Assembly: GCA_907165135.1 (NCBI GenBank)
Contig: OU015568.1
Coordinates: 3,728,501 to 3,792,500 of the forward strand
Length of the DNA stretch: 64,000 bases
DNA from: Oikopleura dioica
Taxonomy: Eukaryota; Chordata; Appendicularia; Copelata; Oikopleuridae
Reading direction: 5' to 3'
Below the pieces are notes generated by a model. The model saw only the letters and a list, made by a program, of their open reading frames with translations, did no database searches and had not been told where the DNA came from. Within the stretch, counting starts at the first letter, position 1, and every line of letters starts with the position of its first letter. The position numbers were made by a program, and so were the translations under genes. Positions 23,137 to 36,800 of the stretch are shown piece by piece.

Positions 23137-24803
23137 TTAATGATGAAAGCAATCAGTCATCCTTTCCTTGACAATTCCGACCGTATACGTAACAAAAGCA
23201 ACCAGAGAGAAGTATGGGACATTCAGTTGATCATAAACCAGAGTTTCATAATTGAACCAATCAATATCATTTGTCAAGAAAGCCGCAAGAGGAGAGTTCA
23301 AAGTTTGGTTGAATTGGTATTCATCCAGTTCCCAAATTTGATGAACATACTTTTTCGAAGCTATTCAATGATTTTGAAAGAAACAATGACTTTGAATGAG
23401 AGCTCCTTCCTGAGTATTCTTCTCGCCGAATTTTGACAACGCAAAGGCTGCGCGAAGCAAAAATCCAGACTCTTTTAATCCGAAGTCTCCGCTTGGATTT
23501 CCGCTGAGTTTTTTCAATAATTTGATGACCGCAGCTCTTGCGACTTCTTCGCCAACAGCGCCCGGTTTGAGCGTTTCGTCGAGACCGCATGTTGTTGGCT
23601 TTGTTGTTGTGGTAGTTTTCATGGTTGTGGATTGCATTGTTGAAGTTTTGATCGTTGTCGTCGTCGTCATCATTCCAGAAGTAGTTGTTTTGGTTGTCTC
23701 TGTAGTTGGAGTAGTAACGGATGTATGTGTTATTGTTGTTGAAGATGGGAGGACTTTTGTGGTTGTTGTCGTCGGAGGAGAGCTTGATGTGAAGGTAGGG
23801 AGAGTTATATTTGTCTGAGTGGTCGAGGTTGCGGAAGTTGAGGAAGAAAAATTGGGGGTGGAGCCGGTATTAGTGTATTGAGTTGAAGTCGAGCCGGTTG
23901 GGAGGGTAGTATTTGGCTGAGTTGTCTTCGTGGTTGATCCTGACGTGGTGGTAGAAGAGAAATTGGGTGTTGAACCTGTATTTGTGTACGGCTTTGAAGT
24001 AGAAATGGTCGTGTTGAATGGTGTTGTTGTAGGATAACTGCTCGACAAGGAGAAATTCGGAGTCGATCCGGTGTTGGTGTAGTCGGTTGAAGTGGAGCCT
24101 GTCGGAAGTGTTGTGTTTGGGAGAGTCGTTGTTGAACCAGACGTTGACGTTGACGAGCTGAATGTCGGAGTAGTTGATGATGGTCGAGGAGTGGTGGAAG
24201 CAGTAGGGTTATTTGTTGACGACTGAGTTGGCATCATCGTCGTCGTTGATGAAGCTGATGTTGATGTCATATCAAAATCAGGGCTATCCCAGCAGGAGTA
24301 CTGAATTTCCATTCGATTGGAGACTTAAATTATTATTAAAGTGAAAATAAAACTCATATCTAGCTTACTCATATCTTGACAAGTCCAACCAGGAATTGAG
24401 GTCATTTCATCAGCGACCTTCCATGTCGACAAGCTACTGAGCATTTGCTGGCCATTAACCGAAGCTGCGAGTTTGTCAGTAAAATTGAGCTCGTCGCAAG
24501 TTTGCGTTGGGCAAGCTGTCTTTCCTGCACAGCAAATTCCAGAATTATCAGGCCTTATGATTGCAGAATCAACGCGAATGAACTGTCGGACCGGACAAAA
24601 AAGAAGAATACCGAAATTGCCCTCACATTTCTCGACCAAGTAATTTGCCCCGCTTTCTAGGTTCATCGGACCAGACCGGACTGCTCCGGCACTCCATGTT
24701 GTGTAGTCATATCCTGGCACAACATAAGCTGCGTCATACCAGGGTCCCTAGAATCCATATTGACTATTATAAAAAAAGAAAAATATCTTACGAAGCTCTG
24801 CAT
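23137..24803 (-). CDS. Thr/Ser-rich extracellular-type protein
   Basis: Exons 24792-24803, 24369-24747, 23391-24323, 23137-23360; frames join cleanly. The N-terminal 130 residues are Cys-containing (CEGNFGILLFC, CCAGKTACPTQTC) and of no family I know. About 215 residues of Thr/Ser/Pro follow, with a repeated phrase around STPNFS and LPTGSTS, then an Ala/Leu-rich helical region and a C-terminus rich in aromatic residues. No signal peptide is visible at the first ATG. The downstream vWA gene is only 90 bp away on the same strand, so the two probably share an operon. Confidence 0.65.
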
Positions 24804-25205
24804 GTTATCTCTTCAGACCTCTTCTGAGGAGTTAAATCTATTAATCTTGGCATCGCAATAAATTATCCGGAACAAATATTCTTTATTTCAAAGTTTCTTA
24901 GTTCATTCAAAAATGAACATGCGACGAAGTCTATTGTTAATCTCAGGTGAAGGAAAGACGACGGAAGTTACTGTAAAAATTCGTAAAGAGCGTTACCGCA
25001 ATCCTATCTCAGCAGCTGAGACTCAGCTTATTTTAAGGGCGATAGAATTGATGATTTCTCGAAAGTTGGAGAAGCTGATGTCATCTGTGACATTCTAACA
25101 ATCAAAGCAAAACTGTATCGGGGAATCTGTAGCATGTGAACGATCCATATGTGAATATTTTGGCAGGCATTTGGACAAAAAATGAGCATTCTTTTTTCAG
25201 AGAGA
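24804..25205. other. Divergent intergenic region with a small ORF
   Basis: Lies between a minus-strand start at 24803 and a plus-strand start at 25206. A 61-codon plus ORF at 24913-25098 encodes a basic, helix-prone peptide (KIRKERYRNP, then IELMISRKLEKL). It has no introns or homologue that I recognise and could be chance. Confidence 0.3.
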
Positions 25206-27268
25206 ATGTTGCGGCATCTTTTGGTCTTTTTAGGAATGGTTTGCAATTTCAGTACGCTAAATTTTCACAAAAAAAATTCTCAAACCCAAAAAAGCCGGTA
25301 CGGCAACTGCTGTTTTTAACGAGTCATGCAATGCGCTTGACTTGGCTGTTGTCTGTGAAAATGATTGCAATGTCATTTTGAACGAGTGTATTGGTAATTC
25401 CGGCGGAAACTACGACCAAATGCATCAATGTCTTCGAGAGCATGAAGCTTGTTTTTCCTACTGCCCCTGCCATCTTGAATGCCCTCATGGCTGTCCATGG
25501 TAAAGATTCTTTACTAAAGAAAATTTTTTGCCAGAAAATATTTTTGCTCTTAGCGTTATAGATGACAATAATAACATCGTGGACCATCCATACACTGAGA
25601 AAAAATACGAATGCGAGCTCAACTGCACGGAAACATACTACAAAGAGGCGGAAATTTGCATGGATGATTGTCACACGCGAGCTTGCGCTGTAAGTCAATT
25701 CGTTTCGGTTTGAAAATTATTTCTTTGCAGTGCATGTTTAACTGCGAGGTCTTTGGCTACCATTGTACTGAAGAATGTGGAATGGAAGCAAAAGCATGTC
25801 ACGATGCTTGTCCATGTGGTCCTCTCTGTCCAAACGGCTGCCCTTGCGATAACTTCTGCAATGAAGCTTACAATCAGACCACTCTTGTCATGTCCAACTC
25901 TCCTGATGTCCAACCTGCCCGGCTTCTCAAGTGGGTCGTCACTGAGCAAGACATGGAAATTGAAGACTTCGACCGACGGTTTGTTATTTTTTAAAACGAT
26001 GAATATTCTTGATTCTAGAGGACCTGCCATGGACGGACTTTCTGGATGTCAAGCTGTCTACAACGGAAATCTCTTTGTACTTGGAGGAGATGGCTCCAAC
26101 ACCGTCTGGCGAGTTTCCGACTGTGGTCTTGTCGAAGCGCAGTGGTCTCTTCCTACTGAGTGGGAGAATCCTGGTGATAAGGAAGACGTGGCTGAACTTG
26201 AATGGAACGGTGGACATGTCTGTCAAAACGCCAATCATCTGAAAGAGGAAGATAAGGATGGACTGATGATTTGCGGTCCTTCTAGTCGAACAAAGGTCTG
26301 CTTGTTCTTCACACAGGATGAAGACGGAAATTTTGATTGGCGAAACTACCCAGAAACACCAGAAGGGCACAATCGAGGAGCTCTGGCTGACAACAGATAC
26401 CAAGGTAGGAAATAAAGGGCAATAGAAAAAGGAATAAATAATTAAGTTCGAACCTACATGATCGGTGGAGTCAACGATGATGGCAACTCTCATGGTGTCA
26501 TGCACACTTTCTTCCCTACTTTTGATGTCAACAACGACTACACAACTGTTGGTGAGGTAAACAACCCTTATCTCACTGGGGTAACTGATCTCACAATGGT
26601 TGCTTACCGAAGATACATGATCGTTATGGGAGGATGGATGAATGGCAAAGCATACGACGGGTAACAACGAGTCATTTTGATACCTTCATATGTAAAATTA
26701 GCGTTCACATCTTCCACGAAATCACAAACGAATGGGATATCGACCCAGCTACTCAACAATCAGTACAATGGAAATTGCTTCAGCCAAGAACCAAGCTCCG
26801 AGCTATCGTCTTTGACGATCGAACTCTCAATGTCTATGGTGGTACATACGGAAGTGGCGAAAAAGTGTAAGTGAATAAGCTAAAAAATTGTCGAAAGAAT
26901 TGTTAAGCACCTTCATCGAGCGATTCGTGAACCAAGCTGATCTCAACGACGAGCTCGGTCAACAAGTTTTCCCAGATTTCAGCCAGCCCGAGCAATCCGA
27001 ATCTGTTTCGCTCGATTCCTACGACAATCCTATTGTTTTCAAAACGCTCAACACTTTCTTCGGCGAATGCAACGGAACTGTCATCGGTAAAAAAAATCAA
27101 ATGAGTAAATAAAATTCTATAAAAAACATAATTATAGAAACGACGGAAACTCCCGGAACCGAAGCTTGGACAACAGAGGAGATCTGGTCGACGGTCGACT
27201 CGACCGAAGAAGTTTGGACGACTGAAGAGGTTTTTACAACTGAAGAACCAGAAGAGCCAGAAATCTAA
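25206..27268 (+). CDS. Secreted Cys-rich protein with kelch-like propeller
   Basis: Nine exons: 25206-25251, 25295-25499, 25554-25689, 25731-25978, 26019-26404, 26447-26660, 26702-26866, 26908-27086, 27138-27268. The signal peptide (MLRHLLVFLGMVCNF) is followed by two Cys-rich repeats, each with spaced C-x3-C pairs ending in a C-P-C...C-P-x-G-C-P-C signature. The next about 330 residues have kelch-like blades (NLFVLGGDG, YMIGGVND, YMIVMGGWMN, LNVYGGTYG). The C-terminus is Thr/Glu-rich with repeated WTTEE. It looks like an extracellular matrix or house component. A gene at 59391 shares the signal peptide plus C-P-C/C-P-N-G-C module. Confidence 0.75.
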
Positions 27269-29465
27269 ATCTTGAATTTTTGATACAATAAACAAACATA
27301 CAGTACTCTGATAAGACCCTGCATTCGCATATTGTTATCGTTAGCACCTTACGATATTTATATCTCCAACAAGCCTGCTAATCTCTATTTACACTTATCA
27401 CCTCCTCCGGGTGCTACTCCAGCTACTCCCGCTGATCTCGACAATAATCTCAATTCAAATATGGGAAAAATCTCTTGTGCGCGGAGTGTGAAAAAATTCC
27501 TGGCTTTTGCCCAAATTTTAGATGAGCTTATCTGTGTATTTGCCAGCGCAAACTAAGCAAGGGGTATTTTATTTGATAATGTTGCCCTTATCGACTGCGG
27601 TATTTACTCGATTGAGAGGGGTACTTGAGATATCAATGGAGATTAAAAATATTCTCAAATGAGAATTGAGATTTTGTCTCAAGAAGGGATTGAGGAATAT
27701 TGCTTCTCAATCCCTTCTACACTGGAGCCCTAGAATTCTGAAGTGGAACTTAGGCTCCATTCTGAATACAACTTTAGCAGCACCAGAAAATGGGGAGAGT
27801 TGGCCGAGGTGCTAGAATTTTAAAATGACACTCATGGCGCAGACTTTATCTGATAAAAAGGCACAGTAATTATGCGGACGAATCAGTAAATGGGTGCTAG
27901 AGATCAGAAATTATTTTTCAGAAGAAATTATTATTTACAAAATTTTGTACTTTCATCATAATTTTCTTCTAAAGAATTATTTTCGATTTCTAGGGTCAAT
28001 TTACCAATTGCTGACGCATAATTACTACGCCCTTTTTGTCAGCTAAAGCCTGACTCAGGCTGCAGCGTGAGTGCCATTTCAAAATTCTAGCGCCACGGCG
28101 ATTTCTGGCCCTTTCTTCTCGGTGCTGTAGTAAGGTAAAGCGCGTAGTGCGCGCGAAAGCGCGGCGCTGATTGGCCGCGCCGCTCGGTCATCAGCGCCCT
28201 CGAGCCAGGTCGCAATCTGGCCTGCTCCGCGGTGAACCACTCACCGAGAGAATTGAAAACGAAAAAAGCCGAAATCGTATTTTTTTGAAAAAGGCAACTC
28301 ATAAAGCCACCCAGTGGCGATTCTTAATTACGAGTAACTTTTGAATCAACCGAGAAAAGCTACTACGAAGCAAAAATTTTGCTGAACAGAGATTTTTGAA
28401 GAAAAAAATCGAAAAAAGAACGCAGAAAGAAAAAAAGCTTGGATGGGTAAAACCCTGATGAGTAATTTCACGTCCTGATCGAACTAAAAGGAACCCAAGG
28501 AATGGAGTTTGAAGCCTATTTTTTCTAAATATTCTGAAAAAAAAAGTCGTATAAAAGGCCTTTTTATGAGAAAAAAAGTTATAAAAGAGAAGTTTTATTG
28601 TGAGCAGAACTACTTTTAAGAACCATATTTTTCAATCTTCAGCATTTGTAAGCTGATTTACTTTAAAAATATTGCATAATGATTGAGCCTGAAAAAAAGA
28701 GCCTTACTGTAAAATTGTAATCCCTGCGGTTGACCTTGTTCACCCATAAAATTTCTTCCCATCCCCCGTCCCGGAAATCCCTTTTTGCCACAAATCCATC
28801 CTGACGCCCGTGAAAATCTCAATTTCAAAGAGGCCCATCCATCTGCCCTTGGAAAGTGCCCTGGCGTTTCAATTTTACGCATCCGGCCTCTTACTTGAAT
28901 TCGGCCCTACCTACTACGGCAAGGCAAGATGGTGGCAAATGAGCCGACAGATTGGTGCAGGAGGGATGAAGGAAGGGATTGAAATCTATAGAAACATATG
29001 GGCTCGAGTTTCAAGCCGGATTTTCGGGTAATTTGGTTTGGGTTACCGAGGGTGTTTTAGGGCGCTGCGGGAGGGGAAATATCGGCGGGATAATCAAATT
29101 TGCACATTTGGATTCGATTTTGAATTCGCTCAAATTTCAATTATTATCCAATTGCCAAGAATAGGAAAATTTGAAGCTATTTTGAGTCCTCTCCCCCGTG
29201 AACCCACCAATCTCCGATTAAAAATAGCATGAGCTACTCGTCTCAAAATAGAAGATGCGTTTATTTTTTCTATATTCGTGTTCTGCATCCAGGATTGACC
29301 CCGCCCAGATCTTTTTCAAAAGAGCTTTTGATTTATAATTCTCGCTAATCTGACGCTAACGTGTGTGCGGAAGGGGTCTCAATAGTGCATTATAAATTCA
29401 AATCGGACGCGATAAATATTTAATTGCTGCTTTTTGCAGGAAGGGGTAGGGCTCCAGTGGGAGAC

Positions 29466-29730
29466 GGACGGTGCCGGTACCAAATTGGTACCCGGTACCA
29501 AAATTGGTACCCGGTACCAAAAATTTGGTACCCGGTACCAAAGTCAAGCATTTTTCTGAATCATCGAAAAACTAATGTCCGCTCCGCGGCTGAAGTGTGA
29601 AGAAACTCCATTTATTGACCGAATTAACCTTTTAATATCAATTTTGGCTCGGTATTCTGACATTTTTTTGGTACCGGGTACCAAAAATTTGGTACCGGGT
29701 ACCAATTTTGGATTGGTACCGGCACCGTCC
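29466..29730. mobile_element. Inverted-repeat element built of GGTACC units
   Basis: The ends are GGACGGTGCCGGTACCAA and its complement. The arms continue with repeated GGTACC palindromes (three to four per arm, spaced by AAATTGG or AAAATT). The internal about 100 bp is unrelated. A lone end with the same TTTGGATTGGTACCGGCACCGTCC sequence, broken in mid-element, is present at 63219-63244, so it is a dispersed family. No ORF, hence non-autonomous. Confidence 0.75.
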
Positions 29731-30244
29731 GACCCCGGCTCCAGTTATGGCTATCCCCTTAATTCTTTCAAGAAAATAAACAGTAAATCCTTAATCGATT
29801 TAAAAAGCAGCATTGTTAACCTTATTAACCGCCGCCATAAGGATATTTATGATCCCATAAGGAGCCTTTAAATCGCAGCCTGTCAATACTGTAACGAACC
29901 ATCATCCATTCGCTCTTGCACATTACTGTTAGGACAATCGATTTGTCTGCGACTTATTGACCTTATTCTAAGTGCTGCGACAGTAACTGTGAACTCCACG
30001 GGAGCTTCTTTGACCTGTCAAATTGTTTTACTGGGCGGTGTTTTGAAGGGTAATCCGATAGAACTCGAGCACTTTTTGTTTTCTCACACTTTTGAGAATT
30101 CGAAAATGTGAAAATTTTGAATTTTATGCTTCGGCGTTTTTTGTTTCCCGGGAAGTGGGGGGATCGCCTCTTGATTTTCAAGGAGTGCCCTTTGAAGGTA
30201 TATTTTGATGAATTATTCTTTTTGTCCCTGAAACTACTGACCTC

Positions 30245-30455
30245 GGGTAATTTTATTATGATTTGATTTTGGCAAAAAATAATGCTTCAAAGAATATTTG
30301 AAGATGATAAATTTATACTGTAAATAAAGAATGGGATCATCTCTTTTCAAGAAATATAAAAGATGATCACAAGTTTATTTACAGTATAAATTTACTAACC
30401 GATGAGAGTTCTTTGAAGCGGTATTTTTTGCCGAGATCAGGTCATAATGAAATAA
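30245..30455. repeat. Long imperfect inverted repeat (foldback)
   Basis: Arms of about 80 bp face each other across a short loop: GGCAAAAAATA...GCTTCAAAGAA and AAATTTATACTGTAAATAAA on the left, with their complements on the right. A hairpin of this size is typical of a small foldback or MITE insertion. No target duplication was identified. Confidence 0.65.
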
Positions 30456-30890
30456 CTATATGATAGTTACAAAGGTCGAGATTTTACAAAGAAGTTGTAC
30501 AATAGACATTTTATCATTTGTTTTGATAAAAGGTGATCAACCAGCTTTCGCGGTCTACACCCTTATATGCAAAACAATAAACGCCGATTAAAATCCATCA
30601 ACAACCCATTTTCCAATCGTCCTATGATCAAAAATTCATAAGCCCACGTGCGATATTGATCTTTTGCCCCTTACTTCAAAGCCACTTACCGGGCGAAACC
30701 GATTAGATCCGCTGCAATCCTTTTTAAAACCAACAAACCAAAAATTTTTGCAATCGCAAATTGAAATTTCCTCCTTTTTGCGGGTCAGTGATCACGAGCT
30801 GACCGCGATGAAGGGCCTTTTTAAGGGTTTACCTAGGTTTATTCTAATTGGCTTGTTTCAAACTCAAATGAAGCTTTCCTTCGATCTGCT

Positions 30891-33800
30891 ATGCTTGGAC
30901 AAACTGCTTGGATAACCTGGATTTTGGCTGCTTTTGGAAATGGACTCGCCGCTGCTCAACAAATTTCAAGAATCTATACACCTCAGGTACAATAATCAAT
31001 AAGCCTTTTGAACCGCGACCATCATGTCCTATTTAAAAACTGAAAATTATGATAGACATATTTAAACATTTATGCAATTCCTTTGGTCGTCACTGGAACT
31101 CATTTAATGTGGCTTGGCCCGGCGCCACTTTATCGCCCCGTCATTACACTTTCTTGTCAAAAACGTTCAATAAGAAATTCTCCCTGTGAATTTGAAACAT
31201 ACAGTAATTACAAGGAATTCCCAGAGGAAATGGACAGAATTCCTTCTTTTTTACCTGTGTTATCCACAGTTTTGCGGCTTTGCAATCCCTAAATTGCCTC
31301 TTTAGGGATTCAATTAGGGGATGTAGCGCTATATTGGGGGTCCCACGGCTCCAAAGATTAAAGACTGGGCTGCTCCGCCCATAATTAGCGATAAAGCTTG
31401 TCTTTGAACTTGTTTTTTTAGAACATTGGATCCTGCAAATTCGACCGTGTCGACCCCTGGTGCAACTTTCGCCAAGGAACCGAGGATGAGTTCGACTGGG
31501 AAATGGACGAGACCGACCCCGCCTCTGGCTTCGTTTTCGTAGATACCAACGTGCATGAGCAAGGGCAACAAGCTCGCTTATTCACACCCTCTATTGATTA
31601 CAAGGTACATCACGATCACTGCTCCTCGGATTCTTGAAAGATGAATAGTCGGTAGACGCTGTAAAATTTGTCCGATTCATGGCGACCATAAAACAGCATC
31701 GCCGCTTTTTATGCATTTACCGAGCGTAATTTTTATGGACTCGCCCGATCAGACGAGCATTTGTTGTTTTACTACGCTGCTGTTTATTTAAACACCTTCA
31801 AACAAGTGCCATTATGTTCATTTTTTGTTGTAAAGAAAATTGTCCATTGTCGCCTTTTGAGGCTTGCGGTGGGCTATTTTAAACACCGTCGGGATTTAGT
31901 AGTAGCGCCGAGGCATTTTTCAAATTCGAAATTCAAATTAACCCTTTTGTTCGCGTCTCCGAGCTGACGGCACCTGTAAGCCCGGCACTTATTCTTTTTC
32001 TGAAGACTTCAGGATTTTAATCTCAAGCGTACTTGATGATCATTCGATATAGATTAGTGGAGAGCTATCAAATGCCTCCTAAGCCCCGGATTTAATTGAG
32101 CTGGCCGAAAACTCATCGTTTATTTTCAAGGATACGCATTGCGTCTCGTTCGACTTCAAAATCACCGGCCATGGAGAACTGTCCGTCTACGTCATTCGTG
32201 ATTTCTTTGTCTACTCTCAGCCAGTCTGGTCCTCCCAGTCCATCACCACCGATTGGACCACCGTCCAGCTGGCCCTCTCGCCGCAGTCCTACAAAGTAAG
32301 CACCTTTTGCCTAATCCTTCGTGGGAGTGTAATCCTGGACTGTTTGATATGAGTTACTATAAACCGCTTTTGTCGCCCGACAGCGCATCAGATCAGAAAA
32401 TTGAAAAAGCCCGCAGGTTGGCCCAGGGCCAGCGTACCTCGCTACTAGTTTCACAGTTGGGCAGGCTTTGTATTTACGCAGACGCGACTAGCTGAATTGG
32501 ATTCTGAATAAAGTTGAATTGCTGGAAAAGCGCCAAAACATCTTGATAGGTGATTTGAGCGTAAAAAGGGCTGAATTTTCAAATAATAAAACAATGTTTT
32601 ATTAAAACATCCAATTAACCATCCCAAAGCGACCAATTAACCCCCAATTAGTAGCTCACAAGTTGTTGCTGTTTTCAATTAAATTAATTTTCCCCATTAT
32701 AGCTCGTGTTCGAAGGTCGTATCCTCTCGCGTTCGAACGGCATAATTGCCCTGGATAACATCGACGTACAGTATCAATCCTGTCGCTCGGCCCCTCACTT
32801 CCTTCGACTTGGTGATACCGAGGTCAACGAAGGACAAAGTGCAGAGCTTCAATGTATCGCGAATGGCGATGCTTCGTGGGGACAAAACATCAGGCTTCAG
32901 AAGTTTTCATCTGGAATGGAGGAGAAGATTTTCCGAAGTCACAACATGGTCAACTTCCAGAGCGCGAAGTTTATCTGGCCGGCGATTGGGACTGCTGACG
33001 CTGATAAGATCAGGTAACTTCCTAATTCACTCTCATGAAATCCGATTATTTCCACGACGCCAAATTATAACCATCTTTTTAGGTGCGTTGCATCGAATGC
33101 CACCGCTGCTGGAGTCTCGAACTACGCAGAACTCAAGGTTCGCCGCCCTCCAGTGCCCATTGGAGCACCTGAGGTCGACTCTGCTGGTCCTACTCACCTG
33201 ATTGTCCGGCTAAATGTCGATCCGAAGGACCCAGAGACCTACATCGGCGATGGACCCGTCACCAACATCGAATTCCGCTACAAAAAGGTCGAGAGCGCGT
33301 GGGAGGACGGCCACGACGTTCCTTTGGCGACGTACAATGGCACTTACCGAATCTGGCATCTCGAACCGGACACGCTTTACATGCTCTGCGTCGTGCTCGA
33401 GCGTCCTGGCCCGGGCGGAACTGGCAAGCCAGGCCCGTGCCTTGAGATACGGACCAAATGTGCAAAGCCGATGCCGCTGACTCAGATAACCGTAAGTCCA
33501 TACAAGGGGCAGGTTGTTTCTGAAACGGCGCAGGGGAACTATGCGGATAATCTGCTCGTCAGATGGGCCAAGCCTACGCCCAGACATGCTGGCTGTAGAA
33601 CTTGGGGTTACGTGCTCAAGTGGCGGCAAGTTGGAGGCTTTTGGAAGACTCAAGAGCCAGAATCCAATCGAACCATCATCTCGAATCTGCGCGCTGACAC
33701 GCCGTACGAAGTACAAGTCTCGATTCGGAATATGGTTGGCACGACTGACAGCCTAGTCATCCCGACGAAGACTAATGACGGCCTGCCAGAGCCGATTCCA

Positions 33801-36800
33801 TCTTTTAAAATCAAAGTAATCACGACTGAGGAAAGCATCATTGTTCAATGGCCTCATCCAGCCGTTCCAAACGGCGACATTCTTGCCTTCAAGCTTGGAT
33901 ATGCCTTCTTCGATGCGTTTGACGGACCACGTGATTTCCATCCAGGACCACCGTTTCAAGGCGAATTCCAAATCCCAGCGAGTCGTAATGTCTATGAAAT
34001 CGCAAATTTGCCACCTGGAACGACCTACAACTTGACGCTCTCCGCAAAAACTTCCGCTGGATTCGGAAGGCCATCTGAATTTGTTGGAACGACGAAGATC
34101 GGCAGTCCTAAGTGGACAGGCGCGTACGATGCGAGAGAATTCAGCACGAATGAGGACATTGTGGTCACTCTTCGAGGCGCTGATGGTAATGGCGCACCTG
34201 TCAGCCACTACAATGTGGTCGTTGAAAATGCGGAGAATAATACCAGAAGGAGGAGGAAACGATCTTTGTCCAGCAAAAACGGCTGCTTTGATCGCTCAAT
34301 CGACTACGAGACGTATCTCAAGACCGGGGCCGAATACTACTTTGCCGCGGAAATCGACCAACGATACTTTGAGGAACGCCAAATGGAGATTCCCTTCCGC
34401 GTCGGGGATAACAATACCTACAATGGATTCCGGAACGCGCCCCTTCCTCCTGGCAAGAAAGTATCAATCTGGGTCCAAGCGGTTTCTATTCAACCCGGAT
34501 GTAACTATTCACGCGGCCAACACTGTGATCGTAACGTCAAATGTCAGGTGGTGGCCACCCGGGGCGTTAAACCGCCTCCACCACCAGTCGAAGACATGAA
34601 TAATTCAAACTCCGAGAGGATTTACACAGACAAAACCGCAACCAAAGATGGCGAAACCCTCGCGACAACGAGCATCATGCTCTACGGTGGTGTTTCTGTT
34701 GCTCTCTTGCTTCTTCTTTTCATCTTTGTCGGATCCGTTGTGTGCTTCAGGAGACGAGCACTGGCTATGGGACCAGAACGATATCGAGTCCAGAGTCCAG
34801 TCGACTTTGGCAACCGAACGGATGGAATGTACAGTGATCATAGTGATATCAAAAAACCTCCGAGCTCGTATCCGACAGAAAAGACGCCTTTAATGCCTGA
34901 TTTGGTCGATTACCCGTCCAGCTCGCGGAAATCTGAGGCAGAGGACTTTGCCGTCCGAGTCGAAGACTTCCCCATCCATGTTTCCCAAATGCGAAGCTCA
35001 AGAACTTATTCATTTGCGGACGAATTCGAAACGCTCCCAGAAGGAAACACGGCATCTTGGGATGTGGCCCAAAAACCCGAAAATATCCAGAAAAATCGCT
35101 ACACGAACATTCTTCCTTACGATCATTCCCGTGTCGTTCTTCGATCGAATACGCAAATCGCGAATTCTGGTGATTACATCAATGCTTCGTGGATTTCTGG
35201 CTATGGCTTGCGATACATCGCTGCTCAGGGACCGACGGAAACGACCATACCCGACTTTTGGCATTGCATCTGGCAAGAGAACATCCGTCTTCTCATCATG
35301 GTCACGGGATTGGTTGAAGTTGGGAGAAGAAAATGCCATCAGTATTGGCCAAATGAAATCCGGGGCATCGAGAGATATGGCAACTTTTCAGTCGAGCTTA
35401 TTTCCGAACAAGTTCTTGCTCACTACACTCTTCGCGAGTTCAAGATCTGCCTTGGCGGCCTAGAACCACGAATCATTAGACAGATGCAGTTCCAGAGCTG
35501 GCCAGATCACGGCGTTCCAACTCGACCAACCGGCCTGCTTCATTTTGTCCGACGATCTGCCCAACTCAATCCCGATTATCACCCTGTTTTAGTCCACTGC
35601 TCGGCCGGTTCTGGCCGATCCGGGTGCTTTATCGTTCTTGACTGGATGTTGAGAATGGCGGACAGTGAAGGACTACTGGACATTTACAATACCGTAAAGG
35701 AATTGAGAAACAAGCGGGTTAATATGGTTGCGAATCTGGAACAGTACATCTTCCTACACGATTCTTTGCTCGAAGCGGTGCTTTGTGGCGAAACTGGAGT
35801 TCAGGCAATGGACTTGAGTAGTCATTACGACAACTTGATTACTGTTACAGGTATGAATTCAGTTAAAAGAGTTTTTCTCACCGAAACTGAAGGCGGCGGC
35901 GCTCCCATTCAAGAAGAATTCGAAACGCTGGCTGTCCTGACACCACGACTGACAACAGAAGAGTGCCAAACTGCTCGTCTCGCGCGAAACCGAGTTAAAA
36001 ACCGCTTCCAAGATGTTCTCCCAGCGGATCGAGATCTTCCCTATCTCATAACCCCTGATCCAGGTTTGAGCAATTATACGATCGCTGAGCCTATAATTTA
36101 TAATTTTAAGCTGGATCTGATCCATCTCATAATTACATCAACGCCGTTTTCGCCGATAGCTTCCTCGTCAAAAGGGATTTGATTATCACACAAATGCCGC
36201 TGCCTCATACTGGTAAGCAAATTGAATTTGGAAGTCCGGATGTTTATTAATTACTCATTCAGTTGGGGATTTCTGGCGACTTGTGCACGACTACAGCGTG
36301 TCGGTGGTCGTCATGCTGAATGACGCGAGCGAGACAGACGAGACATGCGCAAACTATTGGCCCGCCGAGCAGACGAAGGAGACTTACTCAGCTTTCACTG
36401 TCGAGTCGCTGGACAAGTCGGATGAAATCGAACTTGTCAGTCGAACTCTCAAGTTGACCAATTACTACAGGTAAAAGAAAGCCAGTATGACCTCTCTCCA
36501 ACCCTTCTTTTCAAGGTCAAACGATCCAGCAAAAGAAGTCAAGCTCCTTCAACTATCAAACTGGCCTGCTGGTCAGCCCGTTCCATCATCTCGAAACGCC
36601 GTCCTCCGCTTGGTCTCTCTTATTGATCAACATCGATCAACCCTGGTAAGGTGTCACGTATTAAACAGTTACCTAACATCTTACTTCAGCCTCCCGGAAG
36701 TCGGGTTCTACTTCATTGTGTCGCCGGAGCTGGAAAATCTGGCACTTTTGCGTCATGTTATAATGTTATCCAGCAGCTCAAGTCCCTCCAAACTGCGGAT

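Larger units (their letters stand above)
27269..30890. other. Gene-poor region upstream of the receptor phosphatase
   Basis: 3.6 kb without a convincing gene, large for this window. It contains a hairpin with 13-bp arms at about 27689-27723 (AAGGGATTGAG...CTCAATCCCTT), a GC-rich patch at 28090-28240, and the two inverted-repeat elements listed separately. It may hold regulatory DNA for the phosphatase gene. Confidence 0.4.

Noticed and set aside
28087..29240. Several 60-75 codon ORFs in the gene-poor region
   Set aside because: No start context, splice structure, hydrophobic leader or domain; lengths are as expected by chance in the more GC-rich patch.
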